In this document: piece after piece, positions 43,420 to 51,078 of the stretch
Layout: each line of letters starts with the position of its first letter
How positions within the stretch are numbered: the first letter of the stretch is position 1
Assembly (NCBI GenBank): GCA_022767285.1
Contig: JALENY010000022.1
Coordinates: forward strand, 20,184 to 84,183
DNA: 64,000 bases
Reading direction: 5' to 3'
Source: Lachnospiraceae bacterium
Lineage (GTDB): Bacteria > Bacillota > Clostridia > Lachnospirales > Lachnospiraceae
Made by a program: the position numbers and the translations under genes
The notes under the pieces: generated by a model
The model's database searches: none
Told to the model about the DNA's origin: nothing
Seen by the model: the letters and a program-made list of their open reading frames with translations, nothing else

Positions 43420-44652
43420 ATGAAATACGATGCCGAACTGCAATTTGCAGAAAAGCTTGCGCAGAGTTATTATCTTTCTGTCAATTACTACAAAAAATCA
43501 CAAAGCGAGATCCATTATCCGGATAAAGGTCTGCGAAAAATGATAAACCCCGCGACAAACTACCTGGAAGGACTCCGCAATCTGCCGATCCGACTCCGGG
43601 ATAATACCATTTACCGTATCGCCGATTCCTTCCACTGTGTTTATCTTTTTTTCCTTCTTCCGGATGCGGAAGAAATGACCCTGGCCTGGATTGGTCCATA
43701 CCACATTCAGGAGATAACCCAGAAAGAGATTCTTGCACTGATTCAGACACTCTCGCTGTCTCCGGCCAAAATTGCGCAGTTACAGAAATATTATGAGGAT
43801 CTTCCCTTAATTCGAAACGAGGGGAACCTGCTCAATATTTTTATCGTGCTTGGTTTTTACATGTGGGGAAGTCTTGACAATTTTTCCATAGAAAATATCA
43901 GCCTTCCGCTCTCCGATGAACTGGATTCTCTGCACTATGAAGGAAACAATGATCCCCAAGAGGCACTTTTATCCATGCGGCTTCTGGAAGAGCGCTATGC
44001 CACAGAGACAAAACTGATTCAGGCCGTTTCCCAGGGGCAGACCCACAAAGCAGAAATGATGCTGAACAATTTTACCCGTCTTCAGATGGAGCAGCGCACC
44101 ACAGATATACTGCGCAACCGCAAAAACTACACCGTTATTTTAAACACTCTGCTGCGCAAAGCAGCAGAAGCAGGTGCCGTACATCCACTGCACATTGACA
44201 GTCTTTCTTCGCGTTTTGCCAAAAAGATTGAAGCTGCCGTTTCCATCGCTTCTATTGACGGACTATGCAAAGAAATGGTGCATAAATACTGTCTGCTTGT
44301 GAAAAATCATTCCATGAAAGGATATTCACTTCTTGTGCGGAAGGTACTCACCATGATCGATGCGGACCTGACTGCCGATTTAAGTCTTCGTGCCCAGGCA
44401 GAACTTTTAAATGTTAATTCCAGTTATCTTTCAACACTGTTTAAGAAAGAGACCGGTGCAACGCTGACGGAGTATGTAAACAAAAAGCGCGTGGAACACG
44501 CGATTTTCCTGTTAAACACCACAAACCTTCAGATTCAGTCCATTGCCCAGCACTGCGGCATTCCTGATGTGAATTATTTCACCAAAACATTCAAAAAATA
44601 CATTGGGAAAACCCCAAAAGAGTACCGGGATCTGATCACACCATATAAATAA
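43420..44652 (+). CDS. AraC family regulator with a long N-terminal domain
   Basis: 410 residues, divergent from uidA. The C-terminal 100 residues are a standard AraC DNA-binding domain (DLSLRAQAELLNVNSSYLSTLFKKETG and IQSIAQHCGIPDVNYFTKTFKKYIGKTPKEYR). The N-terminal 300 residues contain no cupin motif I recognise (IADSFHCVYLFFLLPDAEEMTLAWIGPYH), so this belongs to the large YesN-like group of unknown ligand. AGAGGAG precedes the ATG. It probably controls beta-glucuronidase. A 38-residue membrane-peptide gene follows after 41 bases. Confidence 0.88.
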   Translation: MKYDAELQFAEKLAQSYYLSVNYYKKSQSEIHYPDKGLRKMINPATNYLEGLRNLPIRLRDNTIYRIADSFHCVYLFFLLPDAEEMTLAWIGPYHIQEITQKEILALIQTLSLSPAKIAQLQKYYEDLPLIRNEGNLLNIFIVLGFYMWGSLDNFSIENISLPLSDELDSLHYEGNNDPQEALLSMRLLEERYATETKLIQAVSQGQTHKAEMMLNNFTRLQMEQRTTDILRNRKNYTVILNTLLRKAAEAGAVHPLHIDSLSSRFAKKIEAAVSIASIDGLCKEMVHKYCLLVKNHSMKGYSLLVRKVLTMIDADLTADLSLRAQAELLNVNSSYLSTLFKKETGATLTEYVNKKRVEHAIFLLNTTNLQIQSIAQHCGIPDVNYFTKTFKKYIGKTPKEYRDLITPYK

Positions 44653-44693
44653 AATATTTTTATTTTAAAATCCAAAAGTGAGGAGATGATATT

Positions 44694-44810
44694 ATGATGA
44701 TAGTTGCTTTGATTGGAATCGTTGTTTTGATTGTTATAATTGCTGCTGTAGTTGCATCCGTTACCGGTACAGCTGCTGCAGTGGTGGACGAAGAAGAGGA
44801 GGAGGAATGA
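44694..44810 (+). CDS. Small single-pass membrane peptide (38 residues)
   Basis: 38 residues: about 29 hydrophobic or small residues (MMIVALIGIVVLIVIIAAVV, then ASVTGTAAAVV) and an acidic tail of one Asp and six Glu. GAGGAG lies 8 bases before the ATG. It begins 41 bases after the AraC stop on the same strand, so it may be co-transcribed. The stop codon lies within the left arm of a perfect 14-base hairpin. I do not recognise the family; the form (one helix and a charged tail) fits a small membrane regulator or a type I-like toxin, but no antisense RNA is evident. Confidence 0.65.
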   Translation: MMIVALIGIVVLIVIIAAVVASVTGTAAAVVDEEEEEE

Positions 44811-44831
44811 ACCATGTGTTCATTCCTCCTC
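44799..44831. terminator. Hairpin overlapping the small membrane gene
   Basis: GAGGAGGAATGAAC (44799-44812) pairs perfectly with GTTCATTCCTCCTC (44818-44831) around a 5-base loop. The left arm includes the stop codon and the last Glu codons. No strong U tract on either strand. It lies between convergent genes. Confidence 0.65.
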
Positions 44832-44856
44832 TTGATGAGTTCTTATTATGTTATGT

Positions 44857-46173
44857 TTATGGAATGTTCGGTTTCGATGGTGTCACATCGATGGCATTGG
44901 GATAAATCTGTTTCAGTCTGGCATCATCAAACCGCTGATCCATTACTTCCTGCCAGCCGGATTCGGCCGGAATCCCCTGACTTCTCTGTGTACTTCTGGT
45001 CAGAGCCATACAGGACACCAGAATATTAATGCACATAAAGACCACAAAAATCCAGGTCAGACATTTTCCCGGAAGCATCGGCACTTTTTCAATCCACCGC
45101 TCCAGCCTGGGAAGAAAAAACCGGAACCATACCACAGCGGCCAACCCCCAGAAAAAGCAGTATAACAGGTTGATACGCCCACCCAGGTTAAAGGGGATCT
45201 TGCTGTAATCCCAAAAAACTTTTCCAAATACCAGTTCCGTAAATACGCTGCAGACATATTCGTATACGCCCCCGAGAAAAGTTCCCATAAGAAACAGAAA
45301 TCGGTCGGAGCGGTCTTTATAGCGATACAAAAGGAGTGTCACCGCCGCAATGGCAAGCCCCCAAACCAGACTGAAGGGGCCCCAGACAACACTGCTTCGG
45401 CTCATCCATACACCGGCTCTTACACGACAAAAAATCGTCTCGGTAACATCTCCCAGAAAACATCCGATCATAAACAGCCAGACAAGCTTGTGAAATCCGC
45501 ACCCGCAGGCAAAGACATCCGTGACTTTTTCCTTTTTAACATCGGAAGTTTTCAGTGTGTATGCCTTTCGGATTCTGGCATCCACCTGACCGTAAATACG
45601 TCTCCCAATCCCGGAGCTTATGCCGGTAAGCCAGGAATCCACTGCCTCCCACTGCTGTATCCGCCTGCTTCTGCCCGACATGATGATCAGAGTGGCCAGC
45701 ATATCCACAACCAGCACCCCCACCATGACCCAAACCAGAATTTTTCCGGGCAGAACCGGAATAAGCGAAAATAACCGGTGAAACAGAGGATTCAGCCATT
45801 TCATCATGATCACACAAAATACACCCCATAAAACAGATACCGGAGCGCAGATGTAGCCGTCCAGATTCCATTTTACATTGGAATAATCCCACCATTTTTC
45901 CTGATACAGCTTTTCCAGGATATGCCCTGCCGTCCATTCCAGCAATGTGGCAACGACTACCGATACGATGAAAAGCCAGACTCCCACCAGTTCCTGACAA
46001 AATATGGTCACGATCACCGCCCCGGTACCATACAGGGTACAGATAGGTCCGTTGACAAGACCACGATTGACAAACTGCTTCTTTTTCACTGCAGCAACTA
46101 CGGTTTCAAATACCCACCCGAAAAAGGAATAGATAAAAAACAGAAGTGCCAGTTCATATCCGATATGTATCAT
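44857..46173 (-). CDS. Multi-pass membrane protein with duplicated CmpB-like domain
   Basis: 438 residues, annotated in databases as putative ABC transporter permease (ABC_trans_CmpB family), though no ATPase partner is adjacent. Two halves are related. Half one: FFIYSFFGWVFETVVAAV, NRGLVNGPICTLYGTGAVIV, KWWDYSNVKWNLDGYICAPVSVLWG. Half two: FMIGCFLGDVTETIFC, SRSSVVWGPFSLVWGLAIAA, FWDYSKIPFNLGGRINLLYCFFWG. The halves are joined by a basic segment (SRRIQQWEAVDSWLTGISSG). Function unproven. AAGGAG precedes the ATG. A T-rich 384-base region lies upstream. Confidence 0.8.
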   Translation of the reverse strand: MIHIGYELALLFFIYSFFGWVFETVVAAVKKKQFVNRGLVNGPICTLYGTGAVIVTIFCQELVGVWLFIVSVVVATLLEWTAGHILEKLYQEKWWDYSNVKWNLDGYICAPVSVLWGVFCVIMMKWLNPLFHRLFSLIPVLPGKILVWVMVGVLVVDMLATLIIMSGRSRRIQQWEAVDSWLTGISSGIGRRIYGQVDARIRKAYTLKTSDVKKEKVTDVFACGCGFHKLVWLFMIGCFLGDVTETIFCRVRAGVWMSRSSVVWGPFSLVWGLAIAAVTLLLYRYKDRSDRFLFLMGTFLGGVYEYVCSVFTELVFGKVFWDYSKIPFNLGGRINLLYCFFWGLAAVVWFRFFLPRLERWIEKVPMLPGKCLTWIFVVFMCINILVSCMALTRSTQRSQGIPAESGWQEVMDQRFDDARLKQIYPNAIDVTPSKPNIP

Positions 46174-46557
46174 ACGTTTTTTCTCCTTTTGTGTCCTATG
46201 TTGCCATGTTTTTTGTTTCCATATCTTTTATTACTATGCATTTTTAGTGTGACTTTTTTACTATGGTTTTTGTTGTCATGCTTCTCGTTTGCATTCCTTC
46301 TGTTTTCATGTTTCATTCTAACGCATTTTGTTTTATTATGCATTATTATTATAAAAAAAGTGAACCTTTCTGTTTTTTAGCTGTTTTTTTGACATTATTG
46401 CTGTTTTTTTTGATTTTTCCGGTTATAATAGAAAATATAAGAGAATCACCCAGACAATGGGAATTTTCAATGTCTGCAATTGCTGCCGTACAAAATGCGC
46501 ACCAATCTGCAAGTTTCACAGGTTATTTATATCACAGCGTCAAAGAGGAGGTATTTT
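46174..46557. other. Low-complexity T-rich intergenic region
   Basis: 384 bases between the divergent CmpB-like and thioredoxin genes. The plus strand is strongly T-rich with recurring CATG-TTT and TATG-TTT words. TATAAT at 46424-46429 is a possible -10 for trxA, but no -35 is at a standard distance. Frames across it are Phe/Leu/Cys-rich translations of the T-rich DNA and are not called. Confidence 0.6.
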
Positions 46558-46875
46558 ATGTCTATAATAAAAATCACAAAAGATAATTTTCAAAGCGAAG
46601 TTTTAGAGAGCCGCGTACCTGTATTGGCGGACTTCTGGGCCGGCTGGTGCGGTCCCTGCCGAATGCTGGCACCGGTTATCGATGAAATAGCCGCAGAGCG
46701 GACCGACATCAAAGTAGGCAAAATAGATGTGGACGAAGAACCGGATCTGGCCAGAACTTATCGGATCATGAGCATTCCCACTCTGGTTGTTTTTCAGAAT
46801 GGAAACGTGGTAAATAAATCTGTCGGTGTTCTGTCCAAAGAGGAAATTCTTTCTATGCTTCCATTTTCTTACTGA
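46558..46875 (+). CDS. trxA: Thioredoxin
   Basis: 105 residues with the active site LADFWAGWCGPCRMLAPVIDEIA, the cis-Pro loop MSIPTLVVFQNG and the usual length. Reduced by TrxB (this window, 2359-3273). AGAGGAGG is 7 bases before the ATG, which rules out the earlier in-frame ATG at 46480. It is followed by the bacteriohemerythrin gene with its own promoter. Confidence 0.96.
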   Translation: MSIIKITKDNFQSEVLESRVPVLADFWAGWCGPCRMLAPVIDEIAAERTDIKVGKIDVDEEPDLARTYRIMSIPTLVVFQNGNVVNKSVGVLSKEEILSMLPFSY

Positions 46876-46938
46876 TAGAAAAGCAGGTCACATTGTTTTT
46901 ACAATGAATAATACCTCCGTTTTTTATGTCAGAACAGT

Positions 46939-46962
46939 CTAAACTATAGCTAAACTATATAG
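46939..46962. promoter_or_regulatory. Tandem direct repeat upstream of the bacteriohemerythrin promoter
   Basis: CTAAACTATAG (46939-46949) is followed at once by CTAAACTATATAG (46950-46962): two units with an 11-base period, ending 9 bases before the -35. That spacing is typical of OmpR/PhoB-type activator sites. The word CTATAGCTAA at the junction also occurs in the palindrome at 49918-49933. Confidence 0.6.
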
Positions 46963-46971
46963 AACACTTTC

Positions 46972-47000
46972 TTGACATAAGTGACTCCTCTTTTTATAAT
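46972..47000 (+). promoter_or_regulatory. Bacteriohemerythrin promoter
   Basis: Consensus TTGACA (46972-46977) and TATAAT (46995-47000) with a 17-base spacer, 38 bases before the start codon. Confidence 0.85.
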
Positions 47001-47037
47001 TGGAGTAAGAAAATCATTCAAAATGGAGGTACTTTTC

Positions 47038-47460
47038 ATGTATGCAGAATTTGACAATAGTTTAGTAACCGGTAACGATATGATCGATGAACAGCACAAA
47101 GAGCTGATTGCGAAAATTAACAAACTGATTGATTGCTGCGAGCAGAGCAGCGGAAAATTAGAAGCAATTAAGATGCTGGATTATCTTTCCGAATATACGG
47201 ATTTCCATTTCTCTGCGGAAGAAAAACTTCAGGAGGAAGTGTCCTACCCGGGTATTGAGGAACATAAAAAGAAACATGATGAATTTAAAAAATCCGTGGA
47301 AGAATTGCATGAAATGCTGATTGAGGAAGAAGGTCCTACAGAATCATTTGTAAATGCAGTAAATAAAAATGTCATTGACTGGCTGTATGACCATATTAAA
47401 GGATTTGACTGCTCTGTTGCTTCCTATATTAATTTGAACAGACACGCAGAGCGTCTTTAA
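47038..47460 (+). CDS. Bacteriohemerythrin
   Basis: 140-residue four-helix di-iron O2-binding protein. The ligand pattern is visible: DEQHKELIAKINKL (His), DFHFSAEEKLQEEVSYPGIEEHKKKHDEF (H...E...H...H), and WLYDHIKGFDCS (H...D). In anaerobes these proteins scavenge or sense oxygen. GGAGG precedes the ATG at 47038. It has its own consensus promoter, an upstream direct repeat and a terminator, so it is an independently regulated single gene. Confidence 0.94.
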   Translation: MYAEFDNSLVTGNDMIDEQHKELIAKINKLIDCCEQSSGKLEAIKMLDYLSEYTDFHFSAEEKLQEEVSYPGIEEHKKKHDEFKKSVEELHEMLIEEEGPTESFVNAVNKNVIDWLYDHIKGFDCSVASYINLNRHAERL

Positions 47461-47492
47461 TTGAACAAGAACATATTCTCGGTGGATAAGGT

Positions 47493-47531
47493 GCCGCTGC
47501 AAACAGTCTGTGAGCAGCGGCTTATTTTTTT
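47493..47531 (+). terminator. Intrinsic terminator after bacteriohemerythrin
   Basis: GCCGCTGC (47493-47500) pairs with GCAGCGGC (47514-47521), followed by TTATTTTTTTC. Confidence 0.9.
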
Positions 47532-47636
47532 CGTAAAAATTGGGGAACCCCGCACCTTAACTGCATGAGGAATCAGTCAATCGCGGCACTCCCCTTCTCT
47601 TTATTCCAATCATATTTTAATTGCGGAAAACTGGCT

Positions 47637-48935
47637 CTATTTTCCGGTGGCTTTTTTCGCCTCTTCCAGTTTTGTCTGACGACGATTCTTAACCTCTTCC
47701 GAGATCGGTTTGATATCTCCCGCCGCAGTCAATGCTTCTCTGGTCATAAGCGGGCCCACCAGTTCATAGATCAGAATTGCAAAAAGTGTGATATTTCGGA
47801 TCAGCTTACCTGCTTCTCCCAGCTGCATGGCTGTTGTGCACATACCCAGGGCCACACCGGCCTGCGGTAAAAGGGTAATACCCAGATATTTGCAGATCTG
47901 CGGCTCGCATTTTGTCATTTTCGCGCTGGCATAAGCACCGAAATATTTTCCGAGAGATCGGAAAATAATATAGATGACACCGATAAATACAATCGCCACA
48001 TCCAGAAATACCCCAAGCTCCAGCTCTGCACCACTGATTACAAAGAACAATGCAAACAGCGGAGACGTCCACTTATCCGCCGCACCCATCAGATCACCGG
48101 ACAGAGGACAGATATTACAGAATATCGTTCCCAGCATCATGCAGACCAGCAGGGAAGAAAAACCGATGTGAATCGGTCCCACCTGGAAATCCAGCATAGC
48201 GAGGGACGCTGTTAAAAGTACAAACGCAATGGTCAGATTCAGACGGTTTGTATTGGAGTTGAACAGCTTTTCCAGTTTTGTCAGTACCCATCCCATAATC
48301 GCGCCCAAAAGGAGAGAGCATATGATTTCTACAATCGGATTAACAATAATCGATATGAAATCTACTGTTCCGCTGATCAGGGTTTTGGCGATACCGAAAG
48401 ATACCGCAAATACAATAAGACCGACCGCATCATCCAATGCAACGATCGGAAGCAGCAGGCTGGTCAGCGGTCCTTTTGCTTTATACTGACGTACAACCAT
48501 AAGTGTTGCGGCAGGTGCTGTAGCGGTGGCAATAGCCCCAAGCGTAATCAGCTGTGACAGTGAGAGCTTGTCCGGCATGGCCAAGTGGACACACAGCAGC
48601 GCAAGATCCACCAGGATCGTAGCCGTAATCGCCTGGAAGATGCCGATCACCAAAGCCTGTTTTCCGGTTTTTTTCAAGTCATCAAGACGGAATTCATTTC
48701 CGATAGAGAAAGCAATAAATCCAAGTGCCACCTCTGAAATGAGAGATAACCGGCTCACCGTATCCATAGTTGCAAATCCAATTCCATCAATATGTAATCT
48801 TCCCATACAGTATGGTCCGATCAATACACCTGCGATCAAATACGCTGTCACCGCAGGCAGTTTCAACGGTTTGAATGCTCTTGTCATGAGTAGGCCTGCC
48901 AAAAGGGCAACCGAAACAGATAACAAAGTATTCAT
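47637..48935 (-). CDS. Cation:proton antiporter (CPA2 family)
   Basis: 432-residue multi-pass membrane protein. TAYLIAGVLIGPYCMGRL, LGFIAFSIGNEFRLDDLKKTGKQALVIG, IATATAPAATLMVVRQYKAKGPL and ALDDAVGLIVFAVSFGIA (the DD-type ion site) are typical of Na+(K+)/H+ exchangers. The C-terminus is short and cytoplasmic (NRRQTKLEEAKKATGK) without a TrkA-N domain. Start supported by AAGGGGGATC upstream; promoter at 48974-49002. Confidence 0.93.
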   Translation of the reverse strand: MNTLLSVSVALLAGLLMTRAFKPLKLPAVTAYLIAGVLIGPYCMGRLHIDGIGFATMDTVSRLSLISEVALGFIAFSIGNEFRLDDLKKTGKQALVIGIFQAITATILVDLALLCVHLAMPDKLSLSQLITLGAIATATAPAATLMVVRQYKAKGPLTSLLLPIVALDDAVGLIVFAVSFGIAKTLISGTVDFISIIVNPIVEIICSLLLGAIMGWVLTKLEKLFNSNTNRLNLTIAFVLLTASLAMLDFQVGPIHIGFSSLLVCMMLGTIFCNICPLSGDLMGAADKWTSPLFALFFVISGAELELGVFLDVAIVFIGVIYIIFRSLGKYFGAYASAKMTKCEPQICKYLGITLLPQAGVALGMCTTAMQLGEAGKLIRNITLFAILIYELVGPLMTREALTAAGDIKPISEEVKNRRQTKLEEAKKATGK

Positions 48936-48973
48936 AAAAATAGATCCCCCTTAAATATAGTTTTAGCAAAACC

Positions 48974-49002
48974 AGTATACGGCTGCCGCTTTCCAAAATC
49001 AA
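48974..49002 (-). promoter_or_regulatory. Antiporter promoter
   Basis: On the minus strand TTGATT (48997-49002) and TATACT (48974-48979), 17-base spacer, about 40 bases before the antiporter start codon. Confidence 0.6.
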
Positions 49003-49053
49003 TCCTGAAATTGTTAATTTTTCGTCATAAATGTAAAAAAATCACAAAATGCA

Positions 49054-49143
49054 TATTTCGAATGTTTTTCGGATTTTGGGAGCGCAAAGGGAGGAAAAAT
49101 CCGAAGGCATCATGGGGTCAAATGCTTTTGACCACAACATCAT
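49054..49143. repeat. Dispersed repeat, copy D (medium form)
   Basis: About 90 bases: TTTCGAATGTTTTTCGGATT, then GGGAGCGCAAAG, a complementary AAAAATCCGAAGG, and the core GGCATCATGGGGTCAAATGC with TTTTGACCACAACATC. It matches the right half of copy B almost base for base (GCGC in B replaced by GGAG in the loop). It lies 18 bases from the 3' end of the HicB-like gene. Confidence 0.88.
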
Positions 49144-49161
49144 TATTTACCATACACGGGA

Positions 49162-49440
49162 TCATTCATCCCAGCCTTCATAAAATCGCATATTTACAGA
49201 AATATTCCGTACAACCTCTCCTTCTTTCAGGTTCATATCAGAGACATCAGAAACCGGCGGAAGCATTGCGTCTTCGTCAGACAGTTCCAGTTCGATCCAG
49301 TTATAAGCCGCTTCATTTGCCGCTTCCACCGCCTCATCCAGTGTATCACCTTTTGCATAGCAGCATTCCAGATCCGGAAAATATCCCTCATAAGTTCCTT
49401 TTTCGTTTTTATGAAAGACTGCAGGATATATAAATCTCAT
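49162..49440 (-). CDS. HicB-family antitoxin-like protein (orphan)
   Basis: 92 residues with the HicB fold start (IYPAVFHKNEKGTYEGYFPDLECCYAKGDTLDEAVEAANEAAYNWI). The C-terminal part (NLKEGEVVRNISVNMRFYEGWDE) is not a clear DNA-binding ribbon. No HicA-sized toxin frame lies on either side, so it is an orphan HicB-like protein. AAGGAG 9 bases before the ATG. Repeat copy D follows directly. Confidence 0.85.
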   Translation of the reverse strand: MRFIYPAVFHKNEKGTYEGYFPDLECCYAKGDTLDEAVEAANEAAYNWIELELSDEDAMLPPVSDVSDMNLKEGEVVRNISVNMRFYEGWDE

Positions 49441-49599
49441 AACATAGCTCTCCTTTATATATGATCAAAAGACTTCAATCCGGAATGCTTGAATCCCGAA
49501 TCAAAGCCTTTTTATTATAATAGGTAACGATATTTTTTTCAACTGTGCAGATAGCAATTCTGCTGTGATTTCAATCTTGAGTGGAAAATGGTTCGGTTT

Positions 49600-49854
49600 C
49601 TATTTGTGAAACAGCGAAAACCCTTTCTTTGCATAAGGTTCCGCGATAACATTTCCCACCATATATCCGATGGCCTCAATTACTTCTCTTAACTTCCATT
49701 CATCCGGTATTTCTTCCGCAAGAATCTCCGTTCTTCCTTTGCTGTGGGAGGATGTTACCTTTTTCACCTTAAATGCCTTCCTCACTGCATCATTAACATG
49801 CGACTCACACATTCCGCAAGCCATTCCCTCTACTTCTATCGTAATCTTATACAT
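49600..49854 (-). CDS. Heavy-metal-associated (HMA) domain protein
   Basis: 84-residue ferredoxin-like metal-binding domain (babbab). The metal site is EVEGMACGMCESHVNDAVRKAF (Cys-x-x-Cys), and the C-terminal extension is IGYMVGNVIAEPYAKKGFSLFHK. It could be a copper chaperone or act with another metal. GAGGAGG is 5 bases before ATG 49854; the earlier in-frame ATG is not preceded by a site. Its promoter (50040-50068) is almost identical to that of the feo operon, which links it to iron- or metal-dependent control. Confidence 0.87.
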   Translation of the reverse strand: MYKITIEVEGMACGMCESHVNDAVRKAFKVKKVTSSHSKGRTEILAEEIPDEWKLREVIEAIGYMVGNVIAEPYAKKGFSLFHK

Positions 49855-49917
49855 CTTTTCCTCCTCAATTTTTTTATTTTGCACAAACTTTTATTCCGTT
49901 CCTTTCAGCACAGGGGT

Positions 49918-49933
49918 GTTAGCTATAGCTAAC
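49918..49933. promoter_or_regulatory. Perfect 16-base palindrome in the HMA leader
   Basis: GTTAGCTATAGCTAAC, perfectly self-complementary, 64 bases upstream of the HMA start and about 100 bases downstream of the predicted -10. It could be an operator for a dimeric metal regulator acting as a roadblock. The half-site TATAGCTAA recurs in the direct repeat at 46939-46962. Confidence 0.6.
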
Positions 49934-50039
49934 CTATTGTGATAAAAAAGGGACTTTTCACACGGTTACCTCTGATTTTCATTTTGTTTCCGCCAAAAAT
50001 CCCTTCGTTATTCATGCATCTTATCTGTTTCTATTAGTT

Positions 50040-50068
50040 AGTATATGTTTACAAAAACTGTATGTCAA
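50040..50068 (-). promoter_or_regulatory. HMA gene promoter, twin of the feo promoter
   Basis: On the minus strand TTGACA (50063-50068) and TATACT (50040-50045), 17-base spacer ending TGTAAACA. The preceding GGTTA and the following AACT are shared with the feo promoter at 58842-58870; an imperfect palindrome GTCA...TGAC (50064-50082) covers the -35 region. Confidence 0.75.
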
Positions 50069-50220
50069 TAACCACTAATGACTATTTTTCTCACTTATTC
50101 CAATGCTTCTGCTGTCATACCGCCTTCACTTTTTATCTTTATCATAACCGAATCTGTTCTCCGCGCCACATCTTTTGCCAATAAAATTTCGCCAAAGGCC
50201 ACGTTTTCATGTTATGTACT

Positions 50221-51012
50221 CTATTTCACAGTGCAGTAACCGCATATTCTTTCAATACCTTCCGCTTCAAAGGACGAAAAATCAAAGACGGAAAGGTACT
50301 TAGCATCTGCGGAACGGACATAGATCTCAATTCCATAATAGGGCGTATCATTTATAAGACACATATACATAACCGCATAGTGAGTGCCATCAATGAAATT
50401 ATCCAGATAATCTACCTGTGCGGAGATTTCGGATACCGTGATATCTTCATCGTTCAAGCTTTCCAGCGCTTCGATTACCCTATTAAGGGAGTTATTGGCT
50501 ATTGTTTCTTCCTCATCCCAGTAATCTGCAATGATTCCCGGGGATTCGACCAGAACACTGATAAAGTCCATATCCGTTGATGCGTCGAAGACCGTTGCAT
50601 TTGACAGGTTCAGATTGGTTTTCAGCCAGGAAAGCGTTGTTTCATTGTTGGATTCCGAGACCACATCTTCATTACCGCTGCTGAACGCGGCTCTGCTGTT
50701 CAACTGGTATTCTGACGGCAGGTTGATTTGATAGCCGAAGTAATCATTCTGATAGCCGGAAGCAGTATAAACACCCAGCATTGAGTAATCTTCTGTCTCC
50801 TGTATATCTTCCTGTTCTGTCTGTTCTATCTGTTCTGTCTGTTCTGTCTGCTCTGTCTGTTCTGTCTGCTCTGTTTCATCCGTCCCAATGGTGATATCCG
50901 CAGATTCTTTGTCAACAGAATCGATAATTTTATTCACGGATGGGGCGCTTCCGCAGCCGTAAAGCTGCACGGCAAGAATTGAGGTGATAAGCAGCACGGA
51001 TAGTTTTTTCAT
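50221..51012 (-). CDS. Predicted lipoprotein with Thr-Glu-Gln repeats
   Basis: 263 residues. The N-terminus KKLSVLLITSILAVQLYGCGS is a lipoprotein signal with the acylated Cys near residue 20. A linker contains seven 3-residue units (TEQ, one IEQ), encoded by a 9-base tandem repeat. The rest is a globular outside domain (YQNDYFGYQINLPSEYQLNS... DTPYYGIEIYVRSADAKYLSVFDFSSFE) that I cannot assign. AAGGAG precedes the ATG. It is last of a probable three-gene operon with the 283-residue and 57-residue proteins. Confidence 0.85.
   Translation of the reverse strand: MKKLSVLLITSILAVQLYGCGSAPSVNKIIDSVDKESADITIGTDETEQTEQTEQTEQTEQIEQTEQEDIQETEDYSMLGVYTASGYQNDYFGYQINLPSEYQLNSRAAFSSGNEDVVSESNNETTLSWLKTNLNLSNATVFDASTDMDFISVLVESPGIIADYWDEEETIANNSLNRVIEALESLNDEDITVSEISAQVDYLDNFIDGTHYAVMYMCLINDTPYYGIEIYVRSADAKYLSVFDFSSFEAEGIERICGYCTVK
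50812..50874. repeat. 9-base tandem repeat inside the lipoprotein gene
   Basis: Seven consecutive copies of CTGTTCTGT (three with one substitution: CTGTTCTAT, and CTGCTCTGT twice). The length is a multiple of three, so gain or loss of units keeps the frame. Probably variable between strains. Confidence 0.9.
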
Positions 51013-51078
51013 TGTATTGTTCTCCTTTTTATTCTGCGAAGTAAGGTTTTTTCTCTCTGTTTCTGTTATTATGCAGTC

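Larger units (their letters stand above)
49855..50220. other. Long leader and promoter region of the HMA gene
   Basis: 366 bases between the HMA gene and the end of the lipoprotein gene. It holds the promoter at 50040-50068, a perfect 16-base palindrome at 49918-49933 and otherwise AT-rich DNA. No gene is seen. Confidence 0.6.

Noticed and set aside
49162..49440. Complete HicAB toxin-antitoxin pair
   Set aside because: Only the HicB-like half is present; no HicA-sized frame with a ribosome-binding site on either side.
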